Below are positions 1-13,595 of a stretch of DNA of 64,000 bases, one piece after another. Each line of letters opens with the position of its first letter. The stretch's first letter is position 1. The translations under genes were made by a program, and so were the position numbers. The notes under the pieces are model-generated. The model saw only the letters and a list, made by a program, of their open reading frames with translations, searched no databases and was not told the origin of the DNA. The stretch covers positions 51,432,053 to 51,496,052 of the forward strand of contig NC_084702.1 in assembly GCF_028389875.1 (NCBI RefSeq). Reading direction: 5' to 3'. The stretch is from Rhea pennata. Lineage: Eukaryota > Chordata > Aves > Rheiformes > Rheidae.

Positions 1-2593
1 GACAGACTTTCTTCTGTTAAGGCCTAGAGTTTGATTTCCGTTGCACAAGCTTTTGTGGGGCTTAATTTACATTAGTATATTCAGATGAATGAACAAGTGA
101 ACCTACAGGTTCACTTTCTTAATACTTCCTTTGTGTTTACAAATTTATCTTTTTCTGGAAACCCTTCTATAAATGATGCTAGGATAGTTATTTCTTCATC
201 CCTGCTTATAGCTGCTGTGGATGATGTCAGATTAGATTATATGAAAAATATATTTGTGTGTGCCCTGGAGATAATTTGCAGGAAGGCTAATCTGTGAATT
301 AAAGTGTACAGGATTTTTTCTCTCCTGTCTGCTGGGTCTCGTATCCCTTAACCTTGGTCTAATATTGAAGTACTGCAACACATATAGATTACAGATTTTC
401 TGTTGTTTTATTTTCTGTAACTTAAACTCTTTATCTCTCTCATGTTTATATTTTCTTTTCTTTCTTATCAGATAAATCTGACTTCATCCCTGGGACAGTT
501 ATTGTAAGGTAATCACTGAACAACCATAATAAATGTCTGCATATTTAATTTTAGGTCTGTGCTCTTGATTCTTCCATTTTCATGGTGCAGATTAGGAACT
601 TCTGTTTGCACTGAATATTTTGTTTGTATTGTATCGTTGAATGGAGGGTAAATAGTGATGCTGTTTTAAAATTCTTTTATTTTAGATGCTTGGCAGTTTT
701 CAATTGGTATTTTTGTTAAATGACTTGCAGATTATTATTAGTTTTCGAGAACGTCTTTGTCACGTGAGAAATGACCTCTGTCAAACTCCAAACTCTACCA
801 TAACCCTTTGTCACTATATACACCAGTAGTATGATGTCTTCTCAAATAGGTGCTTAAATACAAACTGGAGTTCAGATGAATTAAACCCAAATAAAGAAAA
901 GTATTCCTCATTGTAATAGAAATAGTATCCTATCTTTACAGTCATAATAGATGTATTTAGAGACATTCATATTCATAAAGAAAGTACTACTTGGTATTTT
1001 TATTCTTTTATCAAAATGCAAAAATTGATATATATATAAAACTAGTGAACTAATTAATAGGAATTGTCATTGGGGTAGTTACTGGGATGTGATACCTTTC
1101 TTTTCAGTTTCTTTTGGCTGTCTTGCAAAATGGCTTAGAAAGCTCTTCTATAATTCTCTTTTTTTACTTTCTCTTTTTAATTGTAGAACACCACCATTAT
1201 ACAGAGGCATAAATTTTCCTTTGTCTCACTTCACTTCAGCCTGCATCTGGAAAACAAAAAACCTTTTTCTTTTCCTCTAACTTTGCATATTGCGTGGTTT
1301 TGCTGGTGTAATTTAGAAGTGTGGTACATTCTTTTTTTTTGAGCCCTCTGTGCACGTAGCAATTCTTTTTTTCTCTTGGAAACAAACTGGTATTACAGTT
1401 TGACGCTCAGCCTTGGCACAACACTTCTTTGCATCTGAAACCTTATGTTAGTTAGAACATCAAGGTTCAAAATGATTCCTTCCTAAGAAATCCTATTACT
1501 CACTGGTCTGTGGTGTGGCCATACTTTCACCCAGTCTATCCCACTCTTGAACATTGGTGAATTTTTTTTACCTTTCTTATTTGTACATCTTGGCAGATTT
1601 GCCTTAACCTGTTTGTGCCACACTTTTCTTGAGAATTGGCTTTGGAAAGCATAAAATTTCCATGGCATACAATTTAAATGTTGTATGTGTTGTAAAAGAG
1701 CTTGCTAGTTTAAACAAAAAGTGATAATTTTACTGTTTTCCTGTCTTTCATTTGAGTATAATACACTTGTGGCAGTGTGTGTGTTCTTACCCTTAATTTT
1801 TTCCACATTATCACTGAATTTTTAAAATACTGGGTATTTTTAATGTATTTATCAGTTGTTATATTTCTAGTTTTGGACAGTTTTCTGTCTCCTGAGATCT
1901 AGAATGGTTGTTTTTGACATGACTGTGGAATCACATGATACTCATCTGAATGAATGTTCATCTTGGATGATATAAAATATAGTATATAAGGAAATGAATT
2001 ATTCAAAAACATCTATTTTAAGCAAGAACAGCAACATTCAGTAGCACTCTGTTTGGAGGCATCGCACAGGCTCATGGCCACGTGTTGGCCCTTGTCTGTA
2101 GAGTCAGAAGCTTTGTTTGTTACTGCTCTTTGCCTGGTAAGTCTATATCTGACTTTTTGTTCTTTCAAATCTCTAAAGATACAGCTATAGCAACAAAGCA
2201 GAAAATATTTTTCCCCCTGAATCCTAAGAGCTGTGAAAGTGTATCTGTAAAGGCTAATAGCAGTAAGAGTATAAATAGCGTAAGAATAAAAAAATGAATT
2301 TGTATGCAATAAAAACAATGAAGTTGTTTATCAGATTGCATCAGATTTTCCTGTGGCCAAATACTTTGCTATAATTTCTATATGTGTCTGACAAAATACA
2401 TGTTCATTGATGGCCGTGGAACAGCTTTTATCAATTTGCAGGGTTTTGCTTTTCAGAATAGCCACTGTGGTTAAACTCTTAGACCCTTTGTACATGCTAA
2501 GTTTAGACTGATGTTCTGGCACTTCACATGAACCTCCTGCAGTAGATGTCTTAAAAATAGACATAGATAATGAAAACTTCGCTGGTTCTTGTT

Positions 2594-2632
2594 TTTAGAG
2601 CTGGGGAGGTATTTAGAGCTGGGGGTGGGGGA
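2594..2632 (+). repeat. 18-bp G-rich tandem duplication
   Basis: TTTAGAGCTGGGG at 2594-2606 recurs at 2612-2624. Together with GGGGGTGGGGG this packs several G runs into about 30 bases, so a G-quadruplex on the plus strand is conceivable, although one G run is only two long. Confidence 0.75.
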
Positions 2633-5382
2633 AGGAGTGTACTGTAGTTTGTTACTCCTTAATAACTGTTACCTTGTAGCTGGCAAAATATACTGACAAA
2701 AGCAATACAGTTGAGAGATCAAGCTTATTAGTTCAGACATAGCATCGTCAGATGCAGCTATACTGCCCAACACCTGTGCCGCTTTCTCCTCAAAGCACTG
2801 TGGTGTGTGCTGTATGGTCTTATACAGGCTCGGGTCAATGCTAACTTGAAGATGTCAGTATGATGTTTTAATTTACTGGCAAATCTAAAAATTTATGAAC
2901 TAGTCTAAAGACTGTCAGTCTTAATTCACAGTTCTTTAATTTCCATTCTATATTATTGCATATATTTAAATATGAGAGACCTGTCTATTTATACTTGTCT
3001 ATACTTATAATTTATTCTTTGAAATATGCACATAAAGCTATTATGAATTCTCTCCTGAGCCTATATGTATTGCGAGACTCCATTTGTAGACCTTTTGAAC
3101 AGTTGTGTTATCTTTTAAGCAACATTTTAAAATCTTTTTCAGAAGCTGATTTTGGATTTATTACCTATTTTCTATAATAAAAGCAAAAAAAAAATGTATT
3201 TATGAAGGACAAACATTTTTCCTTTCTGAATTTGACAGTATTTCACATGAAATAATTTTCTTTGCTTAGTTAATTACAGGCCACTTCCATAAAGGTTATC
3301 ATTAATAAATGGCCTTAGGTTTGTGCTTCATGTCTTTGACTTTGCTGATGGACAAAAATTTACACAGAGATGAACATCTTTGTGGGTTTGGAGCTGTTTA
3401 GCTACCCTTTGGATGTTTGCAGAGATGCTTTTATGGGAGCTGGAGGAAGGAGAAAAGTCTAATAAGGATGAACAAACAGGAAAATGTGAATATGCTCTTA
3501 CTACCTACAGAATTTCCTCTGAGACCGATTATGTAATCTATGCAGGGTGATCCGAGCCTTTGCTTGGAAGACTGTCTTTCATTTCGGGCTGGGGCAATTT
3601 TTCATGCTACCCTGACACTGTTAAACAAACAGCTAATCACACTGTTGAGATTATAGGTGTATATCATTTACACTCATTTCAATAGCCTGATTTCTTACTT
3701 GGTAATTATTAGTTGCGATGACTTAATATAACCCTCCCAAGTAAATTTTGTGTTTAAGTAAAGGATATTTCTGTTACAGCTAACAGTTGTTCACATAAAT
3801 TAAATTATGTACATAACCTCTAAAAATCAACAAAATTCTAATATGAATATTAATTAGCAGGCTCATACTCCATATTAATTGAAGAGATTGATATTCATGC
3901 TTCATAGAAAAATTTGAGTTTAAGCTCCAAATAGGGTATCTATTTCTAGATATAGCTGTAATATAAGTAACAAAAACCTATATATTGGTCTTCTCAAAGA
4001 ATACTTGTTTAGTAGAACTGATAAAATAGTAACAATGGAAATTATTTATTTTTTCATTTTGGAATTTCACTTAAGTTTCCAGTTACCAAAAAATTGTAAT
4101 CAGCTCTTTTGACCTGACATTTTTGAGTGAGAAACTTAATCAGTATCACTGAAGATGAAAAACCAGGGAAGGAAACATAGTCATGAATTTGGACATCATG
4201 TAGCTGGATCTAATTTCATGGACATCAAATCTGCGTAGAGCTTTCCAGTAGTTTTTGAAGATGATGACTCACATGATGTCAAAAAATTTGTGTATACATC
4301 TACTAAAGGTAAGAAACCAGTTTTTGCGTGGTAGGCATATACAATATATTTGCAAAATTGGTAACCGTGTCTAAGGTCATATTTACACATCTAAAGTATC
4401 CATTCAATTTATGAAGATTCCTATTTTTGTATGGGTATGTATACACTCCCATGAAACAAGTTCCTTCAAGTATTACACTGGGAGCTTAGGTGTCCTGTTC
4501 TTCTACCTACAAGGTAGTTCCTATGTGTCCTTCGTCCTAGGATAAGTTTTCTAGATAATAAATGTTTTAAATTAGATAGATGAAACAAAATTTTAAAATC
4601 CAGTGTACTGAACCCCATTTTTAGCTATTTTTGTTACAGGATTAAGACACTATGTATTAATCTAGCTGTAGAAATTACTAGGAGAAATTCTAGGTGAAAT
4701 GGCCTATGCTATATATTTGCGCAGGCTCATACCTTTTATGACCTTTTATAATCTGTTACTCTGAATGTACTGCTGATATTTTCTATTTCCTGCTTATGAT
4801 AGATACTTGTTTGTATGAAAGAAATTCTTTCAAGCCAATTGCATTTCATGCAACTCGTTCCAGAGTAGACTAAATATAATGACCCAGCAGTTACTCTGTT
4901 GGATTTTAACCAGTTGTGGATCAAATGCTAAGAAGTATTGAACAGGAGATCACTAGCTGTCATTACACTGTTCTCTTTGAGTTTAATTGCGGGATGCCTG
5001 AAGAACTAATGGCAGTAGTGAAATCACTGCTGAACCTGATTACTCTAAAAGGGGCAGAAGTCTGCTATATATGCTTCAACACAATGTTCTTCATGGTTCG
5101 GAAGATGGGATATTCAAATAGCATCTGATGTATGGCATATGCTAAATGCAGACAATTATTTTAGCAGCAGTTAATGGTTATAAATAAAGTTAATTACACT
5201 TGACATTTAAATTGTAACTTTTAGGCACAATTTGTATTTAATCTAAGCATGTACCAGATATGCTGGTATATAGTTTATTTGCTGCTTTCAGTTCCCATAA
5301 ATGTCTTTGCAACTTTCAGTGAGGTAGTGCAATTTGCAGTGATATTAATTTTCTCATAATCAGTGATTACACATAGATTTTG

Positions 5383-5409
5383 ATATGTGTGTGCATACAC
5401 ATATGTATA
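5383..5409 (+). repeat. Alternating, near-palindromic AT/GT tract
   Basis: Twenty-seven strictly alternating bases centred on GTGCAT. ATATGTGTGT pairs with ATACACATAT at nine of ten positions. Confidence 0.7.
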
Positions 5410-8400
5410 ATTGTGAAATGTGTGGCTATTTAGAGAAATATTTTTGTTGCAGAGTATATAACAGGAATACAAATCTACAGCCTCTATTCTGAAAATTTTT
5501 CTGTACGAAGAGCAGTACCTGCATAGAATTTGTTACAGGAGCAGGGTCTAGTCAGTAGCAGCACAACAAATGGAAAATAGGGAAGGTTAGGTACTAACAC
5601 CTTTTTATTCCAGCTAACGAGATGTTTCAGTGTACCAAGTTAGAATGAACTTGTACAGCAAGGATCAAATCTTTCTGGGTAGGTAGCTGTCGGTGAAGAG
5701 GACAGTGAATTGATTCTCTGTTAAACTTTTTTTTTTAAAAAAAAACCTGATTTTTCTAAACTGCATACTGTCATTCAGTTGGAAATTAAGTTAGGATAGT
5801 TTTGTGGCTCATGTCACACAGGTCTTAGATTAGATGGTTGTGACAGTTGTTTGGGGCTCTGCAGATTTAGGAAAATTTGCAGGGGTGTAGTTCACATAGT
5901 AGAGGAGGAGGCTCTTAGTCTCCTTTACATTCACAAGGAATAAGCACATCCACAGTCCGTCCGTCAAGAGAGCACAGAATCTACATGATGAAATGTGGTA
6001 CTTTATGTAACACTAAGAAAACGTTTTAATAATAACACAAAAAGAAGAGGAAGCAGATGATCTAGATATAGTCCATTTGGTATTTTGAGAGGCTTCACTT
6101 TCTTAGAAAAGGAAATCTTGTATCTGAAAGAGTATTTTGAGCTAAAGCTAACTCTGCATTTGGTGGTTAGAGGAGAGTCAGTGAAGCTCTCAGTGGACAT
6201 TCAGTGTCTGATACTGAAGGTTAGAGTCCAGAGATTTTCTTTTGGGGCTGGTGGGACAAACTTTAGCCTATTTTAAACAGTAGCAGTAAATCAGAAGCTG
6301 TTTTCTCTCTAGAGAAAGAAATTTTGTCTAGGGACAAAAGGACCTGGCTTGTGGCTAAATTCATACGGTATGATAGTCAGCAGTTCCAAAGTGAATAAAG
6401 TCAGATTGGCAAGTTTCAGACAAACATCACATTTTATTGGAATTGGAGCTGGCAGTGGGGATGGGTCTTCATTGGTGCATACCTGTCTAGGCTTTTGAGC
6501 CTACTGCTGCAGCATTTAAAATGCACAGAACAGGTAAAAGATTAGGTCATGTCAGGTCTGCACAAGAAAATAGAGTTGTCCCTTCTCCTGAACAAAGGGT
6601 GCTTTGTAACATCATACTTTCAAGTTTTTACTTCTGAGTAGGAGGATTGTGCACTGTCACATCACTTCCTATCACCTCCTACCCTTGTCTTGCATAGCAA
6701 TTTCATGCCTCAAGTTAAAACAGATGCTAATTAAAAAAATTACGGGCTTTTGTGTATGAGAGGTTTACATCAATGTACATGATAATGTCTAGACTACAAC
6801 TGAAGTTTAGCTTACATTACTGTAACTAGAAATTCCTGTGGGGAATTTATTTTTGTGGGAATGAAGAGTAAGTTGCATGTAATTTGCAAATCATAAGTTT
6901 GTTTGGAGCTGTGCTTCAAATTTTCTAGCAATTCTGCATCTGCCTTCCTGTTCTGCTTTCTCACCCTTCCAACTGCTTTACTGTCCTAACCAGCCAATCT
7001 ACTTATTGGTATGACCTCTAGGGAATAGAGTGCATGGAATCAGCAATGCCTGACACAAGCTTCCTGCTTGAATGCCAGGGGTTGGCCACATTTTGCCTAT
7101 CTCTATCTGACACTTCTGATATAAGCATAGCTAGTAAACATGCTACGTTAGCTAGACCTGTGCCATACTTCCTTGCCTGAGCTAAGATTGTGGGTCTTAA
7201 CAGAGTCTAGGAAGAAGGGGAAACAAATCTTAGCCATCAGATAAAGAAAATACGGCATTTTTGAGCACAGTACCTTGGCAATAGAGAAGCAAGGTCTCAG
7301 TTGGGTTACTGTGCAGTGCCATAGCAAAAGCAAGGTGCCTGCAAGAAAGTTAAAAGCAACCAAGCAGTTCCATAAGCAGCAATTTATTTGGAATTTGTGT
7401 CGTACTTTTCTATACGTCCTTTCATCTTTCCACATTATCAACACCTTTTCTTACCTAAATAATGTCTGTGAAAGAGACAGCATAAGATACAGTTGTTTCT
7501 GAGCTATGTGAGGACTATTTGTTGAAAGCCATATACAGACTAGCAGCAGACCAAAGAGCTTGCCTTGAGGCGTTTGTCTCTGAAGGGCATAAGTTGTTTA
7601 GGGGACTCTTTACACCTTACCCTAATTTTCCTAAAACTTAAAGGAAATTAATTACTTCTGAGCCCTGGTAAGGACTGATTCAGCATTTGGCCGATGGCTT
7701 CAAAGGTTACTGGAGGAGACAGATGTTTATACTCACCCACATACATGTGTATGCATGTGCACAGAGCATGATCACATAGATCTCATTTTCTTAGAAAGCA
7801 CAGCTGAAAAAAGACTACCTTAGCAGAGCAATGTGTTTATCGAATGCCATAGATACTGAGGTTCATGTATGGTGCATGCTTGTGTTTAATCATTTAGGAA
7901 ATTAGTTCAATTAATTGCTTTAACTTATAAGAAAAAAATTGTCAATCAGTTAAATCTTAGCAAGGTACATTTTTATTAACATAAAATTTAGAAAGGCTAT
8001 TTTTATCAACAGAAAATCTATCTATGTTTCTTCAGTGTACTAAAAAGAAATTCATCAGTATGAAAACTGAATATTGGTGACAAATCACATGGAGAAATTT
8101 ACAATTTACCAATATTATCAGTTCCTAAGGTGCTAAAACTCATTGAAAAACAGCAATAATGGTATCACAAACTTTAAGGCTGCCACAAGGTGCATGAAAT
8201 TATATATTTTAGATGCAAAAAGCATCCTGTTAGAGCTATAGGAGCTGCTTACTTCCGTCTCCCTTTCCTAAATATGCGGCTATGCCTTCCAGCAATGCAG
8301 AATGTCAACATTCTGTTAGGTGATAGTAATGCACACTCTTGGAAGGACAGACCTAGTCCTAGAAGAAGGCGTTCCTCAGTTGTGTCATCAAATGCAGTAG

Positions 8401-8414
8401 CACATTGGTCAGTG

Positions 8415-8427
8415 CCAGCAGAGGGAG
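8415..8427 (+). promoter_or_regulatory. CTCF-like site
   Basis: CCAGCAGAGGGAG fits the CTCF core (CCASYAGRKGGCRS) except for A where the second conserved GC pair begins. The surrounding 250 bases contain slightly more CpG than the local average. A single motif match is weak evidence. Confidence 0.25.
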
Positions 8428-8844
8428 AAAAAGGGTGAAGTGAACTATAATCCTCTTAATCTCACTTTTTAATCATTGCTTTTATTTCTTGTCATATCTC
8501 CTTTAGTCTTCATGGAGAGATGCTTTTATCTTTCACTGTTTCACTGCATGGTTAATTATAATTCAGTATTAAGAATTAAGTGGTGAATTAAACTAGCCAC
8601 AAAAGGAAAACTAATTTTAATTCTGTACCCTATCCTAATTATTTTTTAATTCAAATACAGCCCCTATTGCAGCCTTCTGTTTTCCTAATTTGAAATGAAG
8701 AACAGCACATCTGTAATCAGTTGTGTTCTACATTGCAAACAATCAGGCAGTTACCTGCTAAGATAATCTCTGTGAGCTAGGGAGGTTCCACAGCAGTTTC
8801 AAAGCATATGGGGAGAGAAGTAGAAAGGACTACATGTCCAGACT

Positions 8845-8868
8845 TTAAAATAAATAAATAAATAAATA
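8845..8868 (+). repeat. (TAAA)n microsatellite
   Basis: About five TAAA units (TTAAAATAAATAAATAAATA). Simple repeat. Confidence 0.88.
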
Positions 8869-9387
8869 GGATTCTGTGGAAGATGGAAATTATTGTAAGA
8901 TTTTCTTAAGTCTTTATCACTATGGAAATGTGGTGTTGTAGATTACCACCTTAATGGCTGGATCTTGGAAAGCACTGATGTTACCATTGTTCAATACTTT
9001 CTTTTTTTTTTTTAAAAAAAAGAAGAAGCAACAGCATAAGAGGAAATGCTGATAGAATTACTGAAAAAATATAAAATGTAGGAAAGTGTCTCACCAATTC
9101 AATGTCTTTCTGAAGTAAGAGACAGAACAGAGCAAAAGGAAAAAGGAAAGGACAAAAAGACCATGAAGGAGAACACAGTAGCCACAATGCTGTCAGAGAA
9201 ATCACTTACAGCAGCAAAATGGAGCCTGATATACAAGAAGACCAGGCATAGAGGCAGCTGGTGGAGACACTGAGCAGGTAAATACCATTCTTGGAGCATA
9301 TGGTCCATCTGGTCACTTTCCACCATTTTCCTTGCTGCAATTCTGCTATAGTCATAGTAGCCTGCCTTTTCAAGGCTAGAGCAGTTT

Positions 9388-9405
9388 TATATATATATAT
9401 ATATG
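9388..9405 (+). repeat. (AT)n dinucleotide run
   Basis: Nine AT steps between GCAGTTTT and GTGCATGC. Simple repeat. Confidence 0.88.
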
Positions 9406-11580
9406 TGCATGCTAATTGTAACAAAAAGCTTCATAGAAAGCAAATGTTGTAAATGCCCGTCATGGTGTGACTCTGTGCAACATCATGCTTAATTTTAAAG
9501 TAGGTATTCAGACATACCTCTGGCAGGCTATGAGAGTTGTGTGAAGTGTTTTCTCAGCTCTGCAGAATTTTCACCTTTGCTTTTCAGATGTCATGCAGGA
9601 GTCAGCTTGCACTTACAATTCATGGCAGGTATTCCTTGCTGACTCAAGCCTCCTGATTACAATCACCATTACCCTTCAGTTTCCAAAGAACATATTCCTC
9701 TATCATCCTGTATCAACTTTTATGACGATTAGTTCTTTTCTAATCTGATGAAAGGTTTCATCAGCCATACTCCTAGAGGAAAGGCTACGTCTCCTGGAAT
9801 AGAAGAGGGATGCTGATGCTGTTCATTTCCAAAGCATAACTTTCTCTAACAAGTAAGTATTTTTCCATTAGAAGGAATAGGTGAGAATTTATGAAAATTC
9901 CAGAATCATACTTTTTTTAGGCTATCTTGCAATGCTGCTGACAAGTTATTATTGTGATAACACAGACTCTTGAATGCATAGAAGAAATATACCTTAATTC
10001 CTGTAAACTCTAAGGCCTTGTATATGCTATAAATAAAGAGTGTGGGTTTTACTAATTGCGTGAATGCAATTGGAGGACTGTATATTTGCAGATTCTTATT
10101 GACAAGTTAAGAAGTTATTAAAACCCTTTCAGCAGTTTTATTAGCTGCTTACGGCTCTACTGCAGCGGTCCCAAAAGTAGATCTGTCCATGTCAAATTGG
10201 TTAGCATCTCTTAATGCAGCAGCAATCAGGGACAAAGCGCTGGTATGTGATATTAGTTTTGAATCAATGAGGCGCTTGCATTGGCTCACTGTCTCATCTG
10301 GGTTAAATTTTATGCTGGTCTTACTGTAATGTTTTTGGAATTGGACTTGCAGTTACAGAACAAAAAGATCATTGGTTAGATTCTGCTAGCTATTCTTTCA
10401 CATGCAGTAGAAGCATTATGAGATACCCACTCATGACACTTATGATTCAAAATGAAGCAAAATGTCAAAACTTCTATATATTCTAGGAAACAGGTATCAT
10501 AGTCCTACTCTTAAATAAGTTGATCTAAAAATGTGTATTCAAATGAGGTATAATTTATAAAAAGTGAATACACTATATGTTTTGCTGTCTGCTAGAGTGA
10601 ATTCCATGTATAATTTTTCTCAGTTACAGGAAATATATGTCACCCAGTTGTTCACATCTTATGCATCTTTAATTGTATAGGTGATTTTATTTTAGAAAGG
10701 ATGATCCATGTGTCTCATTTACAAAATACAAACTCTGTGGTAATATGCCATGAATATTTCTGCATGCATGTCAAATTGCCTTAAATTTACATAGAAACAA
10801 AAGAAGAGAGGATTGTGAGAAGGGTGAGGTTGTGAGGAACAGCCTGGAACACTTACTTAAAAAACAGCAGAAAAAATGAAATGCTCAGTGTGAGCTACTG
10901 TACTGTATACTCTAGAAAAGGGAAAGGTTTGTTCATACATATCCTTCTTAAGATAACCGTTTGATTACTAATCAAACAAGATGGTGATTTTTCTTTCCAC
11001 TGTTTGTATTTAATGGGTTTGGTCTGGCCTATCTTGTTGCCCTTCAAAGAAAAGGGAGGTGAAAAAGTATCCTCTCTTTCCTCTTTTGGCTCTTTATGAT
11101 GTGGATAACTTTTTTTTTTCCTCCCTAAGCATGTGCTTTAACCTTGAGTTTTACTTTACTATATCAGATTAAAATATTAGTTCCCTCACAGGAAAGGAAA
11201 TCTAGCCATTCAGAGAGTAAAATGTGCCTAGCTTTTAACCACAGCAAAACAAGACTTAATACTTCTAGAGGAAAATGAAGAGAACCTGCTTCTCACCTTT
11301 TTGGAAAGTGAAGCCCAAAGGGAAGACTGACAAGAAGATGAAAACCAAACTGCTATAACAGCATTTCAAAAGGTTACATTTCTTCTTTTTACAAGACCAA
11401 GCTTACAAGTTCTTGTGTTCTACTCTGTATAGGCATAACTGCTCACTGAAAATGTTTCTTTGTTCCAACTTTTACTAGCAGATTTTACAAGATGGAGTAA
11501 AATACTCCAAGGTAATTTTAATCAGTGTGCTTTCTTTATTAATACATGTATATATAAAGTGCATATCATAGATAATAGAA

Positions 11581-11607
11581 TGCACGCACGCACACACATA
11601 CGCATAC
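11581..11607 (+). repeat. Alternating pyrimidine-purine tract (CA/CG)
   Basis: The 27 bases TGCACGCACGCACACACATA plus CGCATAC alternate strictly between pyrimidine and purine and hold three CpG. Such tracts can adopt Z-DNA. Confidence 0.8.
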
Positions 11608-13479
11608 TCAACATGGTATTGCAAGATATGGCAGAAGAAATGTCCTGGGTGGTATGAATGATCGCTTCAAAGTATTGATGCATGTGTAGCTTATGATGTA
11701 GCCTCTGTGTTACATAGTCCTGTGAGATAAGAGAAATCTGAGAAATCTTGGGTCTCTTTTTCAAATAATTCTTTTCTTTGTATGTTCTGCGTTGCTTGTG
11801 GAAGGACCAATGAGCTAATCCAGCAGAGATTCCTATACTTGCAGACATCAGAATGTCATAATTGTTTGAACTTCATTTTCCCCTTTCGTTTGGGTTTTGT
11901 GTACCTTGCAAGTAAGTATGCTAGTCTTAGGCATCAAGATAAAGTATTTAGAATTAGAATGTATATATGGATATTACATAGATATGTAAGTATAAGCAAT
12001 GCAACAGTCCTGTGTGAAAGAGAATAATTAACAAATATTTCTTCTGTGAATTCTATGGTTCTATGTGCCATGATATCAGTTGTTGACAAGTCAGGAATAC
12101 AAAGGTATAAGCAAGATTTCTTCTGACAATAAGTCAAACTGAATAATGTCTGTTCTTTTGTATTACCTCATTGATTAGAGTACTTATGAGGGAAAGAAGT
12201 TCTAATGCTAATTCCAACTTCCTCATATCCTAATAGCATGCATTCATCTGTTAGTGAACTAGCATGTTTGACAATTCGCTGAGGACTTGTGTGCCAAACA
12301 GTTTTTAATGCTTCTAACCATTGCTAAGATCCTTAAGTCCTTTAAAATTCTGTATTAAATTGTTCTTGGGTACACTCTATTTCATAGTTATGACTGTGTG
12401 ACTACAATTTAAGTCAGGTATGTGTGTATGTTTATTTGTATGCATATTTACCAAAAATAAAGGAACAAATAACACCTTTCCTAGTGCTTATATTTTCATT
12501 GCATAATACAATTTATTTCTTTAAGTTCTCGAGGATGAAAAGATTTTTTTTAATGTTTCTTGTCCATTTTACAGTAGAGAGGTTCCATGAGCATGCCATA
12601 ACTGCATTTCCATGAACTATATGACCTTCATGAGATCCATATGTCGAGTAATGCAAGATGCTTTGTGCTCTCAGAAGACCACTATGCTGGCAGCTGGCCT
12701 GTCAGAATATTTCCCTCTCTGTGAAGTAAATTAAAAATAGTAAAGCACAAGAACAATTAAGGGAAGAAAAAAGATTCTGGTAGATAATAATCTATGTGAT
12801 ACTGCATGTAGATTAGCCACAATATAAAATGTAGTCTGGTATGTAATCATTACATGATACTGTCTGATTTGCAGATAAGTATAACTCTACCTAATCTTTC
12901 AGTATGCTACAAAATTAATAATGACTAGGTAAATTTCTGTTTTTATTGAGCTGTAAAGAAGGTGGATAAGAAAGGTCAGGCATAATGAGAAAGGGATTCT
13001 AATAGAAAGTGTATTATTAGGAATGAAAAAAAATGTTCACCTATCTGGTAGCGTGCAGGATAGCCAGTACACTGGGAGTGAATCAAACTGTAGTGACATT
13101 ATTTGGTATGCCTAAGATCCTGTTTTATATTTTGCAATGCTGAGAGGGGTGTAGTGAATGAGGCAAAAAACAGGAAGAACAGAAAGAGTTTCATAGTGAC
13201 AACAGATGAAATCTTTCCTAAAGAAGTTTTTTTTCTCTGTCCTTGTCATAAAGACTGTAGCATTGGACTTCAGACATCTGCCTCTCAACTGCATGTATCA
13301 TGGCTTGTAATGTAGAAAATAGGACCTAGGCTTGATCTGCAGAAGTACTGAACACTTCCAAAATCTGTTGAAGTCAGCAGTACAGTCTCACTCGTGAAAA
13401 CCTCTATATATGTTGCTGAGTACTTTGGAAAAACTAGATGTAGACATTTCAAGCTGGAGATGTAGTATGCATGAAGAGT

Positions 13480-13595
13480 TGTGACCTCCATCTGAATACC
13501 TCAGCTCCCCATAAGTAAAATGGAAATAATACCATTTCCTTGTCTCATGGCATAGTTGTAAGAACCAGTTAGTTAATCTGTGGGAAGTTCTCAGT
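13480..13595 (-). repeat. MIR-like CORE-SINE remnant
   Basis: The plus strand carries the antisense MIR signature in order: GTGACCTCCATCTGAATACC, TCAGCTCCCCATAAGTAAAA, TGGAAATAATACCATTTCC, then CTCATGGCATAGTTGTAAGA. The known MIR antisense theme is 'aacctctctgtgcctcagtttcctcatctgtaaaatggggataataatagtacctacctcatagggttgttgtgagga'. MIR elements are tRNA-derived, long inactive, and shared across amniotes, so heavy divergence is expected. The ends are approximate. Confidence 0.72.

Larger units (their letters stand above)
1..8400. other. Gene-free AT-rich DNA
   Basis: Apart from the G-rich duplication near 2.6 kb, the alternating tract near 5.4 kb and a T10A9 tract at 5727-5745, I see nothing. 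Open frames are all under about 100 codons with no recognisable product. TCACGTGA occurs at 760-767 and CACGTG at 2079-2084. Confidence 0.7.
8430..13478. other. Gene-free AT-rich DNA with short simple repeats
   Basis: Holds (TAAA)n, (AT)n, a T12A8 tract at 9002-9021 and the Z-prone tract at 11.6 kb. A CR1-like octamer pair near 12047-12062 is judged chance. No gene is seen. Confidence 0.7.

Noticed and set aside
7066..7105. CCAGGGGTTGGCCACATTTT resembles a Charlie-type transposon start
   Set aside because: Similarity does not continue into the known following bases and no opposite end is found.
10150..10180. TGCAGCGGTCCCAAAAGTAG resembles a hAT end
   Set aside because: Short match, with no target duplication or partner end.
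12046..12064. GAATTCTATGGTTCTATGTG resembles the CR1 octamer end
   Set aside because: The preceding 100 bases show none of the conserved CR1 3'-UTR blocks, so the match is taken as chance.
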